A stretch of 64,000 bases of DNA from Channa striata (GCA_033026295.1 CM065182.1:22742215-22806214); one strand, 5' to 3'; counted from the first letter of the stretch, positions 50,601 to 61,800 are shown. Notes: generated by a model from the sequence alone, not told the origin. Numbers and translations are program-made.

Positions 50601-53600
50601 ATGCTGAACTTCAAATTGTTAGTAAATATTTTTGTAGTTCCAGATTTCAGTTTCCAGTTTCCAGATTGGGTTAGGGTTAGGGTTAGGGTTACAACATCTG
50701 GCATTGTTAAGAATTGAGAAATATGACAAAGTAGGCCCTGAGCAGTTGAAATCCGAAGCAAACAAATGGGTTTCTTAGTCCCCATCCCAACTAATTTTTA
50801 AGGTGAAAGATGCAACAGAGTGTCAAACATGCCCCTGTCCCAACTTTGTTTGAGACTTGTTGAGCACTATTAAGTAAAAATGTAGCATATTGTCAAAAAC
50901 ATAAAAAATACAAATAAAAACATAAAATAAAATGGATTTTAAATGATTTGGATATCATTGCATTTTCTGTCTACGTATTTACATTTCTTTAACCTTTTGT
51001 GGAAATGAGCTTTGTCCCAAGCCATAAAGTGTTTTGTATGGCAAGTGCTACATCAAACTGATGGCATGCTTTCATTTCTGCAACATTTCCATTTGGGTTA
51101 CACTATACATGTAAATTCTGGCAATATATATTTCTGTGCAAAAGTCTTAGGCCACCATCACCTTCTATTTTAGCAAGGTCACAGAGACAATCCAAACTTA
51201 TTTGACTTATTTATCAGAATACAATCTGATCAAATATATGTTCAAGTCTCGCTGGAGACTTGAACATCCACACATTCTCAATCTCCTCTTCTCAAACATT
51301 CCTGAGAAAGGGACCAAGAAATGTATAACTTCAGTGCATGCCTCTATAATACTGATTCATTAATACAGATCTTCCCTGCAGTCCCTGTTAGCTTTTGCAT
51401 CTCTCAGCGTTTTTGCCATGTCCCCTTCCAACAAAGTGGCTTCTTGTCAGCTATCCTTCCACATAGACTTCTTATTCAGTGATCCTCTGGACTAACAAAT
51501 GAAGCTGCCAGATGCTGAGCCAGGTACTTGCTGGACTCCAAGAAACCAAGAAACTTCTTATCAGTTGTGTTGGTCTTTCACTCTTATGTATGTTCCAAAA
51601 GAGTTCTAGACATGCTAAGTGCAAGGGGAGCTTAGACTTCATAGTTTAAGTTTATGGGGAAAAAAATTTTTTTGCACATTTTTAACACTATATTTTAATA
51701 CTGTTAACTCTTTTTCCTATATTTACTAGCTGCATTCTAACTAGGACACTGTGTGTGTGTGTGTGTGTATATGTCAACAACACATTCCTAAAACAACATG
51801 TTTAATGGTCGATCTAAAACACCTGCCCAGTAATGTATAAATATATTGTAACTAATGATATATATAATATTAATTTCCAAAAAGCTGCCCAATCTCCACT
51901 TTTTAGTTAAGCAAAGCCAGGAAAGTAGTATGTATATAAAAGTAGTATTGACAAGTTCAACCACGCTACTAAACTAAACTTCGGTTTCAGAATGCAGCCC
52001 TATCGTGGTTCCCAGAATGGGAGGCAGAGCTTTTAGCTATCAAGCTCCTCTCCTGTGGAACCAGCTCCCAGTCTAGATTCGGGAAGCAGACACCCTCTCG
52101 ACTTTTAAGACTAGGCTCAAAACCTTCCTCTTCGATAAAGCTTATAGTTGGTTATAGTCATGCTGCTATAGGCTTAGACTGCTGGGGGACTCTGCACTGT
52201 GCCACTTCCTCTTCTCTTCATTCTCTCCTCTCACCCCACATTTATAATGTCACCACTGTATGACATTAACTCTGTATCTTCTTTGTCCCGTAGTCTTCTT
52301 TCTACCTTTCTGTCTCCCTCTCTCTGTCCTTGTCTTCAGGTGTCCCCGGATTTGGCGCTGTGTGTCCTCCAGTGCGCAGCTACTGGTCCTACCAACCTGC
52401 CCAATGTTTTGTTGTTGCTCTTTTCTTTTCTCTCTCCACTTTCCACTCAGCCCAACCGGTCAAGGCAGATGTCCGCCCACCCTGAGCCTGGTTCTGCTGG
52501 AGGTTTCTTCCGTTAATGGGAGTTTTTCCTCTCCACTGTTGCCTATTGCTGCTCAAGGGGGATTTGTTGGGTTTTCTCTGAATGTTTGTATAGTTTTGAT
52601 TTTATTATATGAAGTGCCTTGAGATGGTGTTGTTTGAATTGGCGCTATATAAATAAAGTTGAATTGAATTGAACTAAACTGAACTGTAAGAATGCCAAAT
52701 ATAATTACATAAGTCAGTTATCAGTTACATTACATTATTACAGGCATACCTGTGACAGATCTGGGATGTCCCCTCGATCAATCCCCACTTGCTGTATGAA
52801 GAGAACAAGGACTATCAGTATGGTGAGGGAGGAAAACTGAAAAAAAACAACAGAACACCTTTTTGAAATTATTTCTACCCTATTAATGACTTGACTAATG
52901 GGCTTACCTCTGCAACTTTGAGGAACTCTGAGATTCTTGTCATTCTTGTAAGAAATTTCTTGTAAATGTCAAGTCCTTCTTTACACTGGATTTTCTTCAT
53001 GTCAAAGTATTTTTCTGTTAAAGTAAGACAATATCCTTTTAGCTATTTTCGAATAGGAATATCGCTCTCAAAGTAATCCTTGACTTTTACTACCAAAAGT
53101 GTGCCACTCCATAGGACATCTGGAGTAATTCATTCAGTCATTCGGCCCTTTATTCATAAAGAACTGGACAGTGTGTAACAGACTATCTGCAAGCAAAAAT
53201 GCTCCTTTTTACCCAAGAGGTTGATTATTCCCTCATTGTAGGCTGCAAACAGTCGAATCGCATCTTTGAACAAAAGCATGAAGGCTGCGTTGATCACACC
53301 ATTTGTCAGTTCATTGGCATTGACCTAAAAAGAAGAAGTGGAGGAGTTGAGAACAACTCATTTCATAGAGCATTAAACATTACCATAAGGAAAATTGTGT
53401 GTAATGTATGAAACAAAGGCTAAAATAGATTTAGGAGCCAGGACTCACATTGAAATCGAGTAGGACATCCATCTGATTTTGGATGATAGGAATGGTCTTG
53501 AGGAGTTTCTCTGTGTTCATGGTTCTCATTACTCCATCAGACCTGCAGAAGACAAGACAAAGGTTCAACACACCTAATACAATCCTGGTACGTGTAGCTC

Positions 53601-55752
53601 CATTGACAAAGGCTTTAGCCTTGAGCGGAGTTATTTTATACTGTTAATGGACATGAGCCAAAAAACGTATGTATCAATCATGACATCTGTCTTTGGAATA
53701 GTAGGCTTCCCAATTTTATGTTGTAAGTATACTGACTTTTTAAATTATGAAGCAAAAATAGGAAGTCTTCTCAGACCCAAGCTATAGAATTTACATGTTG
53801 CATACAACCGATGAGGTTGTGCAACCAAAATGTCTCAATATCTTTGGCAGGAAGGAAAATTGCTGCAGATTTGGCAGGAAGGAAAATTGCTGCAGATTCA
53901 TTTTTCTGTATCATACAGGTCTGTTTGTCTCGTTCCCTTTATACGTGTGTGTGTATACACACATTCTGCACATTATACATCATGTACACCTTATGCATTT
54001 TTGTTTTTTTTTTTTTATATACTACATTTTCTGTCATACTTTTGGAGCAATCACATAAAGCATTTCACTGCAGGTTGTACTTTGTTTGATTGTGTATGTG
54101 ACAAAAAAAATTAAATTTGATTCAAACAGCACTAAGTCCTCCAGTGAATGCTCAGATGTCAAAAGAAGCCCCTTACCCTCTTTTCACTTTAGTGAAGTCA
54201 AAAGCAACTTGTCTGTAGGACACAGCCTTCTCATTCAGGTAGCGGCTATACCTCCTTATGAACGTTGACATATCATAGCCTATGTTACAAACAAAATGAG
54301 TGGGTGGGTCATGAAAACTGTCATGGCACTTCTTAATATTTAAAGCATAAAGCCAGTAATTGTGTTTATTTTTGTTATTATAAACAAATCCCATTAAAGT
54401 CTAACACCAAGGATACAAGTTTTCTACTCAATGTCAATCAGTCAACCATAGATCGCCTCTTACTGAGACACAAGTAACACAGTAAATATAGGATAAAGAA
54501 CTGTTCTTTTTTTAATATGCCATTTCATATATGCCTCAGTTTATGTTGATGGGCTTCGTCTATAATGTGGCAATTTCTACATTAAAATAAGGGGGAAAAA
54601 AAGCATGAAATGTTTTCTTTTAATTAAGATTTGACAAAAAGTCTATGACAAGTAGTATTGAAGTAGTATTTATATACTTTATGTTCTTATCCTAAATTCT
54701 AAGAACGCAGTTGGCAATCGAAAACATACAGAACTGAGCCAAAACCTTTGACCCCGGAACTGTGAAATAAACTAAACTATGGCTGTGTATGGGCAAATAG
54801 GATTATTGCCAAGAGGAAACATGACGCAGGTCAGGATGATTTTGCTGACGGCAATGTAAGTTCACTGATGTTGCCAGGTCAAAATTATAAACAAATTTTG
54901 ATCTTATATTGCAAAATTATAAGCAATGTGGCATATTAAAAAAATTAAAGCTGGTAGAAAACATTATGGTTTATATTATTTTATACCAAATTGCCTACAT
55001 CACTTGAGAGTTTATACTGGTGGAGCATATCCAACAACAACAACAACAACAAACAACAACAAAAAGCCTGTAAACGTCTGTAGTTTTCCCTAATGAGTAG
55101 TCCTTAAAACTGAAACCCTAGCACCTCAGTAAGTCAAAACCTGATTTTGGATTCCCAGACATCACAATGAGGAGATGTAATTAATTACTTGTTTTACTCT
55201 TTTGGTGGGATTTGATTAAAATAACAAAAATAACACTGCTGGACAATGTGTTTAGAATTTACCTTGCAGGCCACTCTTGTCCAAAAAATTGCTGAGGTTG
55301 AATAGTGTGTTCCTCGAAGCCAGATACTGTATAAATCTCTGCAAGAAAAACAACATATAAGGAACTCTTTATGCTTGCACAAGTTTTGGTTTCCACAGTT
55401 CAGGCTTTAGTACCAGCTAACAGTTGCACAATCGAAGCTCGTAACATTTAATGCACTGCTATAAAATGATTCCAACTCATCTCATACCTAGTGCCAACAT
55501 ATTGTATAACGCCACTGTAAATCATTTACTGGATATATTCTTTGACAAAAAAAGTTCTAAGTTCTTGATCATGTCTATATTTCAGCAAAGAGGTAGAACA
55601 GTTACTGACCTCATTGCCGTAGACCATCAGATGGTGTGTGGTGGTCAGGGACTTGAAGACAACCACCCAGCTGGTGTTGGTGGTCCTCTCAAATAGTGTG
55701 TCAGCCAGTTGAGGGATATTCACATTCATCTCATTTGTGCACTGGATCAAAT
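31689..55752 (-). CDS. picalm: PICALM (CALM), phosphatidylinositol-binding clathrin assembly protein; all but the first exon
   Basis: Endocytic adaptor that binds PI(4,5)P2 and recruits clathrin and R-SNAREs. The 21 exons, 5' to 3', are 55610-55752, 55263-55338, 54177-54279, 53449-53542, 53213-53324, 52908-53014, 52750-52791, 49289-49374, 48973-49096, 48468-48601, 46553-46638, 43376-43528, 42829-42912, 42317-42391, 40551-40643, 39321-39440, 39064-39094, 38880-38979, 35426-35485, 33412-33513 and 31689-31703. Together they give 1,940 nt with consistent phases, 645 full codons plus stop; with the missing first exon the protein would be about 690 residues, against 652 in human. The ANTH domain fills the first six exons (LIQCTNEMNVNIPQLADTLF start); the C-terminal half carries LLDLQ, DPF and NPF endocytic motifs. 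Two exons (42829, 42317) are less certain. Confidence 0.97.
32919..33130 (-). repeat. tRNA-derived SINE (family B)
   Basis: On the minus strand: ggctgtagctcagttgctaa head, ggcaagacactgaacccc and gttgctcccggtgggccagg body, then gtaagtcactttggataaaa tail. Related copies are at 46365-46425 (tail only), 55866-56093 and 60946-61085. It lies in the PICALM intron before the last coding exon. Confidence 0.8.
33689..34660 (-). mobile_element. 5'-truncated L2-like LINE
   Basis: Two minus-strand frames encode the end of a non-LTR reverse transcriptase: 34354-34605 with SARNLGVIIDDQLSFTEHI and INKIRPYLSEYTT, and 33996-34478 with SRLDYCNALLMGLP, AARLIFNQP and LHWLPVAARIKFK. They are one protein broken by a frameshift near 34360. 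The 3' region contains a 29-base poly-T (plus strand, about 33861-33890) and ends in gtaagtcgctttggataaaa, gcgtctgcc and an aaatgtaaatgt tail. It is 5' truncated and inactive, inside a PICALM intron. Confidence 0.85.
38880..40643 (-). CDS. picalm: PICALM exons 16-19: conserved C-terminal region
   Basis: 40551-40643 encodes SPTPQNSRGLHVDFDSVFGN and NTNANYLDST; 39321-39440 GILKPAVASSP to LDSSLANLVG; 39064-39094 only 31 nt, LGIGNGTAK; 38880-38979 HWSQPGERKLTGGTNWQPK. All align in order with mammalian VDFESVFGN, LLKPTVAS, LGIGNG and NWSQPGEKKLTGGSNWQPK. Confidence 0.95.
41505..41611. repeat. (TA)n microsatellite, two blocks
   Basis: About 75 bp of pure TA (41505-41579), the short interruption atatcaaaa, then a second TA block to 41611. 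The boundary word atcaaaatat precedes both blocks, suggesting duplication or slippage. It lies in a PICALM intron. Confidence 0.95.
42317..42912 (-). CDS. picalm: PICALM candidate cassette exons 14-15
   Basis: 42829-42912 (84 nt) encodes HYNPFFDSSSSMASELD; 42317-42391 (75 nt) encodes CGPNPYNSTPLFQSEPLAVA then GLFR. Both have good splice sites, are phase 1 on both sides and open in only one useful frame, so each can be included or skipped without a shift. I do not recall counterparts in the canonical human protein. They add an NPF motif. Reality as exons is likely but not proven. Confidence 0.6.
43376..46638 (-). CDS. picalm: PICALM exons 12-13: clathrin-box and DPF/NPF motifs
   Basis: 46553-46638 encodes ANDLLDLQPAFQHPL, including LLDLQ, a clathrin-box-like motif. 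43376-43528 encodes DPFTSAAEALEESIPNSNPF and ends SSRTPSHEVF. DPF binds the AP-2 appendage and NPF binds EH domains in CALM family proteins. The order agrees with DPFSATVDAVDDAIPSLNPF of mammals. Confidence 0.93.
43750..43805. mobile_element. Short DNA-transposon end remnant
   Basis: The string aggggtgcaacagatcacaa aactccgac resembles a common fish hAT-type terminus. Only the end is recognisable. Confidence 0.35.
46365..46425 (+). repeat. SINE/LINE tail fragment (family B)
   Basis: Contains ttgtaagtcgctttggataa then aagcgtctgcccaatgag, matching only the 3' tail of the family B SINEs and of the L2-like LINE at 33689. Confidence 0.75.
47944..48100. mobile_element. hAT-like MITE remnant
   Basis: Begins caggggtcccaat and ends ggtttgagacccctag, so the two ends are imperfect inverted repeats (CAGGGGTC...). 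No matching 8-bp flank was found, so the target duplication has decayed or the limits are off. Confidence 0.5.
48468..52791 (-). CDS. picalm: PICALM exons 8-11: end of ANTH region and charged linker
   Basis: 52750-52791 encodes QVGIDRGDIPDLSQ; 49289-49374 APSSLLDALEQHLASLEGKK; 48973-49096 SSLANTGISFTKVDEREK and a charged helix rich in Glu, Lys and Arg (EEEQSRLKALK); 48468-48601 EQRLKELQKNP then a Thr/Ser tract ending APAIDLFSIPSSNN. The last tract corresponds to APAIDIFSTPSS in mammals. Phases are 0-0, 0-2, 2-0 and 0-2. Confidence 0.95.
49538..49549 (-). CDS. picalm: Candidate 12-nt PICALM microexon
   Basis: The minus strand reads ccttttttcag|TTTACAGTTTGT|gtaagta. A pyrimidine-rich acceptor and a consensus donor frame exactly 12 nt (Phe-Thr-Val-Cys) in phase 0, between exons that both join in phase 0 (LSQ and APSS). 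Inclusion would insert four residues without changing frame. It may be a chance splice-like string. Confidence 0.4.
50030..50990. mobile_element. Degraded DNA transposon in PICALM intron
   Basis: Phrases such as gtgtgctttgaatcactgtc ctgttgcatgaacc, gtctcatctgtccatagggc and gtcccaactttgtttgagac are typical of decayed fish DNA transposons. It includes a short telomere-like run (50666-50690). No transposase frame remains. Confidence 0.5.
52000..52695 (+). mobile_element. LINE 3'-end fragment with reverse-transcriptase C-terminus
   Basis: The plus-strand conceptual peptide from about 52015 gives RAFSYQAPLLWNQLP then a STFKTRLKTFLFDKAYS-like end, the usual C-terminus of L2/CR1-group reverse transcriptases. 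Its 3' UTR shares gagcctggttctgctggagg and the ttggcgctatataaataaag plus TTGAA tail with 29090-29302. It is 5' truncated. Confidence 0.75.
52908..55752 (-). CDS. picalm: PICALM exons 2-7: ANTH domain
   Basis: The six exons encode, in order, NIPQLADTLFERTTNTSW and LMVYGNE; RFIQYLASRNTLFNL; GYDMSTFIRRYSRYLNEKA; SDGVMRTMNTEKLLKTIP; VNANELTNGVINAAFMLL; and KYFDMKKIQCKEGLDIYK with ISEFLKVAE. This is the helical ANTH fold that binds phosphoinositides and small R-SNAREs. The lysine-rich lipid-binding patch of CALM is encoded in exon 1, outside the window. Near identity with mammalian CALM indicates strong constraint. Confidence 0.97.
53846..53898 (+). repeat. 27-bp tandem duplication
   Basis: The unit ggcaggaaggaaaattgctg cagattt is present twice in a row, the second copy lacking only the last base match. 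It lies in a PICALM intron. Confidence 0.9.
54040..54124 (+). repeat. Retroelement 3'-tail remnant
   Basis: The run gcatttcactgcaggttgta followed by gattgtgtatgtgacaaaa and aaatttgattc resembles the tail of a common fish non-LTR element. Limits are uncertain. Confidence 0.4.
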
Positions 55753-55865
55753 CTGAGAGAGAAACAGAAAGTAGTAGGTCTGGGGAACTCTATAAGCCAG
55801 TGTGCTATCAGCAGCACCTCACAGTAAGCCAGAGTTTGACTTTCAGTTAAAACGGACATTAAACT

Positions 55866-56093
55866 ATGCGCAGCTATAATTCAGTTGGTAAGTGGTCCAC
55901 AGGTCAGTGGTTCGATCCCCATTCCCTCCTTGCTGCGTGTCGAATTGCGCAAGACATTGAACCCCAAGTTGCTCCCACTGGGCTAGATGAGCACCCTGCA
56001 TGGCAGCCATTGCCATTGCATGTGCGTGTGTGTACTATATTACTTTGTAAGTCGCTTTAGATAAAAGCGGCTTCCAAATGACTAAATGTAAAC
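55866..56093 (+). repeat. tRNA-derived SINE (family B), near full length
   Basis: Plus strand: head ctataattcagttggtaagt with B-box ggttcgatccc, middle caagttgctcccactgggct, and tail gtaagtcgctttagataaaa then aaatgactaaatgtaa. The tail matches the end of the L2-like LINE at 33689, as expected for a SINE mobilised by that LINE. Confidence 0.85.
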
Positions 56094-57197
56094 CAAGTAG
56101 CTTTCTCTGTGTTTTCTCTTCTTTTTCATAATAGCTTGATAATAACAATCAATAAAACACTGGGGCAACACAATGCATATAAACATGAACTAAGTTAAAC
56201 AGAGAGAGACTTTAAGAATAGACAGCTCTGAAAAGATAAGGTAAAGGAAACACTGCGAGAGACTTTTTGGATGTTCGACACCTCAAATTCAAAAGATAAA
56301 AAATATCTCTATCCATTAAACTAACACTTATTTACATGCTTGGTTTAATTTTAGAAAGTTGTATCAATACGCCATTACTACCCATTATCTATTTTACTAA
56401 TCACACACACCGGATGGTAGGAATGCCTAATTTGTGAACTGCAAGGGCATACATACAATCGGAAACAAAAAGGAAACGTGCTGTGACTGTGCATAAAGTG
56501 TCAGTGTCAGTGATATACCCAATATACTACAACTAGCTGGTCTTGAGTGAAAGCAAATGCCTCTTGTTTACGTTTTCCATCAAGCCCATATGAATGAGCA
56601 CTGATGCCACCCTCATCAGGACACTCGAATTTTCAAACATCACAGGCCTCAGTTGGCACAGTGCACTGATACAGATTGACTCCTAAAGTGCCAACAGACA
56701 ACGTAACACCAACAAGTTTAATTTTAAATTGTTACTGCCTTGTGTTTCATTGGTTGCGGTTTGACTGTAGATTCCATTAACATATGTCAGTTAAAGTATT
56801 AAACACTGACTAAGGATGACGATGGTACCTTTAGTAATATACTGTACTCATGGCCACTTTTAGAACTTTCCAACCGCCTTGCACTACAAAGCGACATCAA
56901 AGCAGCAGTTTCTTCTTTAAGTTAATTTAGAACTGCAGTAGTCTACTCACTGAGGCCTGTTTACATGGGTGGTCTAAGAATCCTCCTCAGTGTTTGCTGA
57001 AAGCCACACAAAAGGCTTGTAGCCTTTTTACATACACAATTGGCCGGCTATGTGACAACAAAAGGCTTTTCAGATACAACTGAAACGGCTGTCTGCAGCA
57101 AAAACACAGTCACTCTCTCCAAGGGTGATCACAACAGCCTGAGCTCATGGACAAGTGATCGTTAACTGGAGCATATTAGACTAAAGCCACTCAACTC

Positions 57198-57199
<2 letters not shown>

Positions 57200-57256
<57 letters not shown>

Positions 57257-57455
57257 ACCTATATACTTGTGAGGATCATTGACGTAATGAAATCCCTAGC
57301 CCCTTACCCTAACCAAAACTAACAGTCTTGACCCTCAAAAATCCTTTTTAGGGTCAAAATTAGTATGGCCTGGCCAAATGTCCTCACTTCACAAAAATGT
57401 CCTCATTCTGTTGTTAAAAAAAGAAATTTAGTCCTCACTAAGTAGTATCTACAGG

Positions 57456-57495
<40 letters not shown>
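57200..57495. repeat. Paired (CA)n arrays bracketing a 200-bp repeat
   Basis: CA arrays at 57200-57254 and 57457-57495 bracket a segment with aatccctagccccttaccc (one base differs), gtcctcacttcacaaaaatg and similar phrases, a repeat often found beside CA arrays in fish. A related stretch with gtcctcacttccctaaaac occurs near 58330, and a third CA array at 58478-58499. Confidence 0.7.
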
Positions 57496-57498
<3 letters not shown>

Positions 57499-60400
57499 CC
57501 TTCTTACCTACAGATAGAAATGGTCAAACTGTTACATGTAATACCTCTACTACTACATTCCCTTACTTTCTCATCCTCTACCTGAGGAACCCACCTTGTC
57601 CACCATGCATACTTATCTGATATCAGGTAAGGACTGGATCTCCACATAGGTGGAATGCCAAAGTCCAGTTGACTGGAATACCTGCCCTCTAGTGCTGTAA
57701 AACAAAACACTACAGAGAATCACAACATGCCGCGTGTTAACGTTAATTAGCCAGCAAGTGAAATCAGTCAACTAGAGTCAAGTGACAGCTGCAAAAATCT
57801 GGGCTCTACAGCTACCCATTCACTATCAATGGAAAGCCAATTATACTGCTGAGTACAACCCACAGAGCGATTTCTTCACCCTTTTAAAATAATATCATTT
57901 TTGGACAAAAGTTATTATTTTACCCAAATAATTCTTTATAATAATCTGTTTCATTCATTTTTTTCTGTTTTTCTTTTAAACTTGAAAATATGATTAAGGC
58001 CTTTATTTTAAGATGGTGACGAATGCAATAGTGTTACAGCTTTAGTTTAAGCTTAAGTTTTCTGGTTTTGATCAATTCTATCTTCATAAATCTTTTAAAA
58101 AAAATAGGCCAAACAGTGGATTACCCAAAAGAAGAAAGGAACAGCACCATTTTGAATAATTATTGTGATTAGATTACTGTGGGACTTGTACCTTAACTAC
58201 GTCTTTGTCTCTCACAATTGTCTCTGGTGCTAAGTGGAGTTGACTAGGTTGAGTCACCTTGTCGTATACTAAGAAAGTGTGGACAAAAATGTTTGCGAAA
58301 TGACCATTATGTGAAATTTATTGGAAATGTCCTCACTTCCCTAAAACTATTCTTACTAAAATTCTGAAGTGAAATTAGTATAAGTCTAGGAACAATACTT
58401 TGGCTATGAAAATAGCTTTTTAAAAAAATCATAATTGATACAATTTACACAAACATTCACTCAAAGACAGATAAATAGACACACACACACACACACACTC
58501 CTGATACACAGTGCATTAAATAAAACAAATTTAAGTTATTTTCCACTATCTTTCACAGGGTGGTGACAACATTAAAAAGCATTTCACTATAATGTCACTA
58601 AATGAACCAAAATGAAGCTTTTAGAACCCTGGGCAACGTGTAGGATGGAATAAGTTGCATGAATTTTAGCTAGGCAGCAGACTGCCAGATGTCCTAACCA
58701 CACATTTGTGCTGCGGACCAGCCAACTTTCACTTCTTCACACTGGTATATAGGTTACATTTACACTACCATGTTGAGTAAGATCATATTGAATCATGATG
58801 TACTGACCGAAGAGTCAATGTTTTGGGTGCTGCCAAAGATTTCTGGGACACAGGGTCATTGAACAACCCTAACAGCACTGCAGAACTGTGGTTTCTGAGT
58901 GTGGCTCACCTTTGCAATGAGGGATGGACAAACATTTTAATGTTAAGTTTTGAAGCCTTTTCATTCATTTAAATTTCATCTAAAAAAAAAGAAAACAGTT
59001 CAGACTGTAGAGTGTGTAAAGAGTAGAGTGAGGCTGTATGAGCAAGGGGAAGGAAAACAGGGCAGAGCAGAGTGGCTCAAGCTAGTGCTAGCTTAATTTG
59101 CATTGTAAAATATTTTACTTATTGGAATTACAATTTTAAGAATAGAGGCTGTTGTTTGCTTTATAAATTGCAAAGTCATTTGAGATAAGTGCGTCATTTG
59201 TGGTATTGGGCTGTTTAAAGAAAATACATTTACTTGAAATGGGCTTAAATTATTTTTGAATGGCAATGTCAGCAAAGAATAGGAAAGGTCTGGAAAATGT
59301 AACACAAGTCAAAGTAAAAGAAAGCAGGCGGTTGTAAGATTCAGTGGATCTTGGATGATTTGTGTCCATGGAGTAATTCCAAAATAGGTAGTATGACAGG
59401 GTAGATGATTTAAGCTCAGAGCAGATAGCTGATTTAATAGATCAAGCTGACCGACAATCTATTGAGAATGAGAAAGGAAGTGATGAGTAAACTCTTTGCA
59501 AAAAGGAAGCAGGATGCAAGGGCTACAGTGCAATGAATTCTCAGCCACCACAGGTAAATCAGCAAATGCTGAAAAAGTAATTACCCATTTATGTTTCAGC
59601 TGCACTTATATATGAGAGAGAGAACTGCACAGACAAACTTTACGAGTTCAGTGTTGTAGACAAAGTGTACATTACAAAACACAACAAAATACAAGAACCC
59701 ATTAATTAGTGACTTGTGGTACAAATTTGTGACACAGTATCAATAATTTATAGTTTGACCCCAACAGTTTTGCTAAATGTGCGTATGTTTGCAGCTGAGT
59801 AATCCCCAAACAATTCTTAATTAGGTGCATGTCAGTTTAGAAACTGTGTGGAGTCTTAACATAACGTGACTAGACCGCGTCTAGGGTGACGTGGGCATTC
59901 CAGTGGCCAACTGGGGTCAGTGGAATCATGTAAACTTGTAATTATCAACTAAATTGCCCGGAAAAGCATAAAGCATATCTGAGCCAATCTTACATTTCAT
60001 CAACTCAGATCCACTGGGTTGGGCTGGTTATGTAATTACTTCCTGTTAGATGTTTATTCATGGAAATCTGAGATGTACTTTCACAACTAGAGGAACACTT
60101 CCTGTTTCAGGAAACATCATGTTGGCCAAAGCACACTTGGAGTGCATGTAACTATGCCCATGCCAGTACAAGGCTGAAACACTTTCTGAGGTTATATTAT
60201 GAGAGTTGGGAGGAAACCATCCAGAGGCAATTTCACCATTACTACAGAAACAAGAACTAGTCTGACATGGGCTATTAAATCTCTCAGACCTTTAAGAGTC
60301 TTAGTGGCCTCCATTCAGCTCAGCTGGTAGACAGGGAGTAAGCACTTCTTTTAAGGGCTGTCATTTGATGCCACTACTCACATGCTAGTTGTGCAGATCT

Positions 60401-60667
60401 GACTTCACCATGGGGAAGGTCACCTGGGAGGGTGCCTTGCATAATAAGAATCTCTGTAAATATGGTTGAGATGAATGATGAAGGATGAATGAAAAATGCA
60501 CAGATGTACACTGCCAAGAAAATGTTTGGCAAAACCCACACACCTTTGTATTTCTTTAGTAATTTTTTTAATGGTTCGGAAAACACACAAAACCGAAAAA
60601 AAAAAAGGTTTAAAGTATATTTGAGCACACATTAATGGTAAGCTTGCATGTTAAACTTCAGTTTCAA

Positions 60668-60905
60668 CACCAAGTTTGGCACAGGAGGTAGAGCGGGTTG
60701 TAAATTGATCCCAGGGTTGCTGGTCCATGCCCTGGCTCCTCCTGTCACATGTCAAAGTGTCCCTGACCAAGACACTAAACGCCAACTTAGTTGCTCCCAG
60801 TGAGTGTTGGCATCACAGCTCCCCCATTTGTGTACGAGCGTGTGTGTGCGCGAGTGAGATTGTGAGTCCGAAAGCAAAAAAGCGCTATAAGTGCAGACCA
60901 TTTAG
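60668..60905 (+). repeat. tRNA-derived SINE (family A)
   Basis: Head caggaggtagagcgggttgt, body gaccaagacactaaacgcca and gttgctcccagtgag, end gcgctataagtgcagacca. The end matches the SINE at 10615-10804 on the opposite strand. Confidence 0.75.
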
Positions 60906-60945
60906 AAATCCAAGGTATTTTGCTGATCAGTTTTTCCTCTTACCT

Positions 60946-61085
60946 TTAGTCATTTGGCAGACGCTTTTATCCAAAGCGACTTATAGAGTAATTTGGTATA
61001 TACACACACACAGTGCTCATTTGGCCCACCGGGAGCAACTAAGAGTTCGGCGTCTTGCCCAAGAGCCCTTCGACACGCAGCAGTC
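60946..61085 (-). repeat. Truncated SINE (family B)
   Basis: Plus-strand text tcatttggcagacgctttta tccaaagcgac and gcccaccgggagcaact is the complement of family B tail and body. The tRNA-like head is missing or very diverged. Confidence 0.75.
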
Positions 61086-61439
61086 CAGAAATCATGGTGT
61101 AAAAGCTCTTAAAATGATAATCATTATCAAGGGTTAATACTTCTTAAAATAAGTTATGTGCAGTAAACTAATATGATTATTTTTTTATTTGGCTTGTCTG
61201 CCATAAGGAGAATGACTTGTCAAAAAAAAAAATAAAATAAAAAAAAAACAGGATTTTTGATTTTGAAGTCTATGTACTACTCTATGTAGTTGTACACTAT
61301 CCCTCCATGCATCAAGAAACATACTGCAACTATATCAAATTAGGGTAGAGGAAAAAGTGCAAGGCCGAAGTGCACATTTGCCCATGAAAAACAAGCACTT
61401 TTGGAGTGTTTTCCTAGAGAAACGCATGCCTCACTCGTC

Positions 61440-61800
61440 CTGAAGTGAATGCATCATTTAATAAAACAAGAGAGAAAACAGCTTGCACAGACACTGTGTA
61501 GGTCAGCTGCTCTCACAGGCAAAGTTGCCAAGGGAAAAAAACACTTGTTAAGTTTGCAAATCATAAGAAAAAGTTACTGTGGGCCAAGATGCATAAACAG
61601 TGGATGGAACAAAGTCTTGTGGACTGATGAGCTTAAGTTTCAAATGTTGGGATCCAAGCAAAGAACGAGCAGAGCCCATGAAAAGATGATAGATGCTAGC
61701 TTATGCTATGCCACTGAGACATGGAGGTGGAAACGCAATGATCAGGGGATGCTTTGGTAATGGATGAATGGGCGATCTGATCCGTGTGAAGGGTATCTTA
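61440..61800 (+). mobile_element. Tc1-like transposase fragment
   Basis: A 103-codon frame (61449-61760) contains NKVLWTDELKFQMLGSKQ and AHEKMIDASLCYATE, matching the central DDE region of Tc1 transposases (WTDESKF...), although the later VKHGGG block is diverged. No start, no terminal repeats and a damaged catalytic region mark it as a fossil. Confidence 0.7.
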
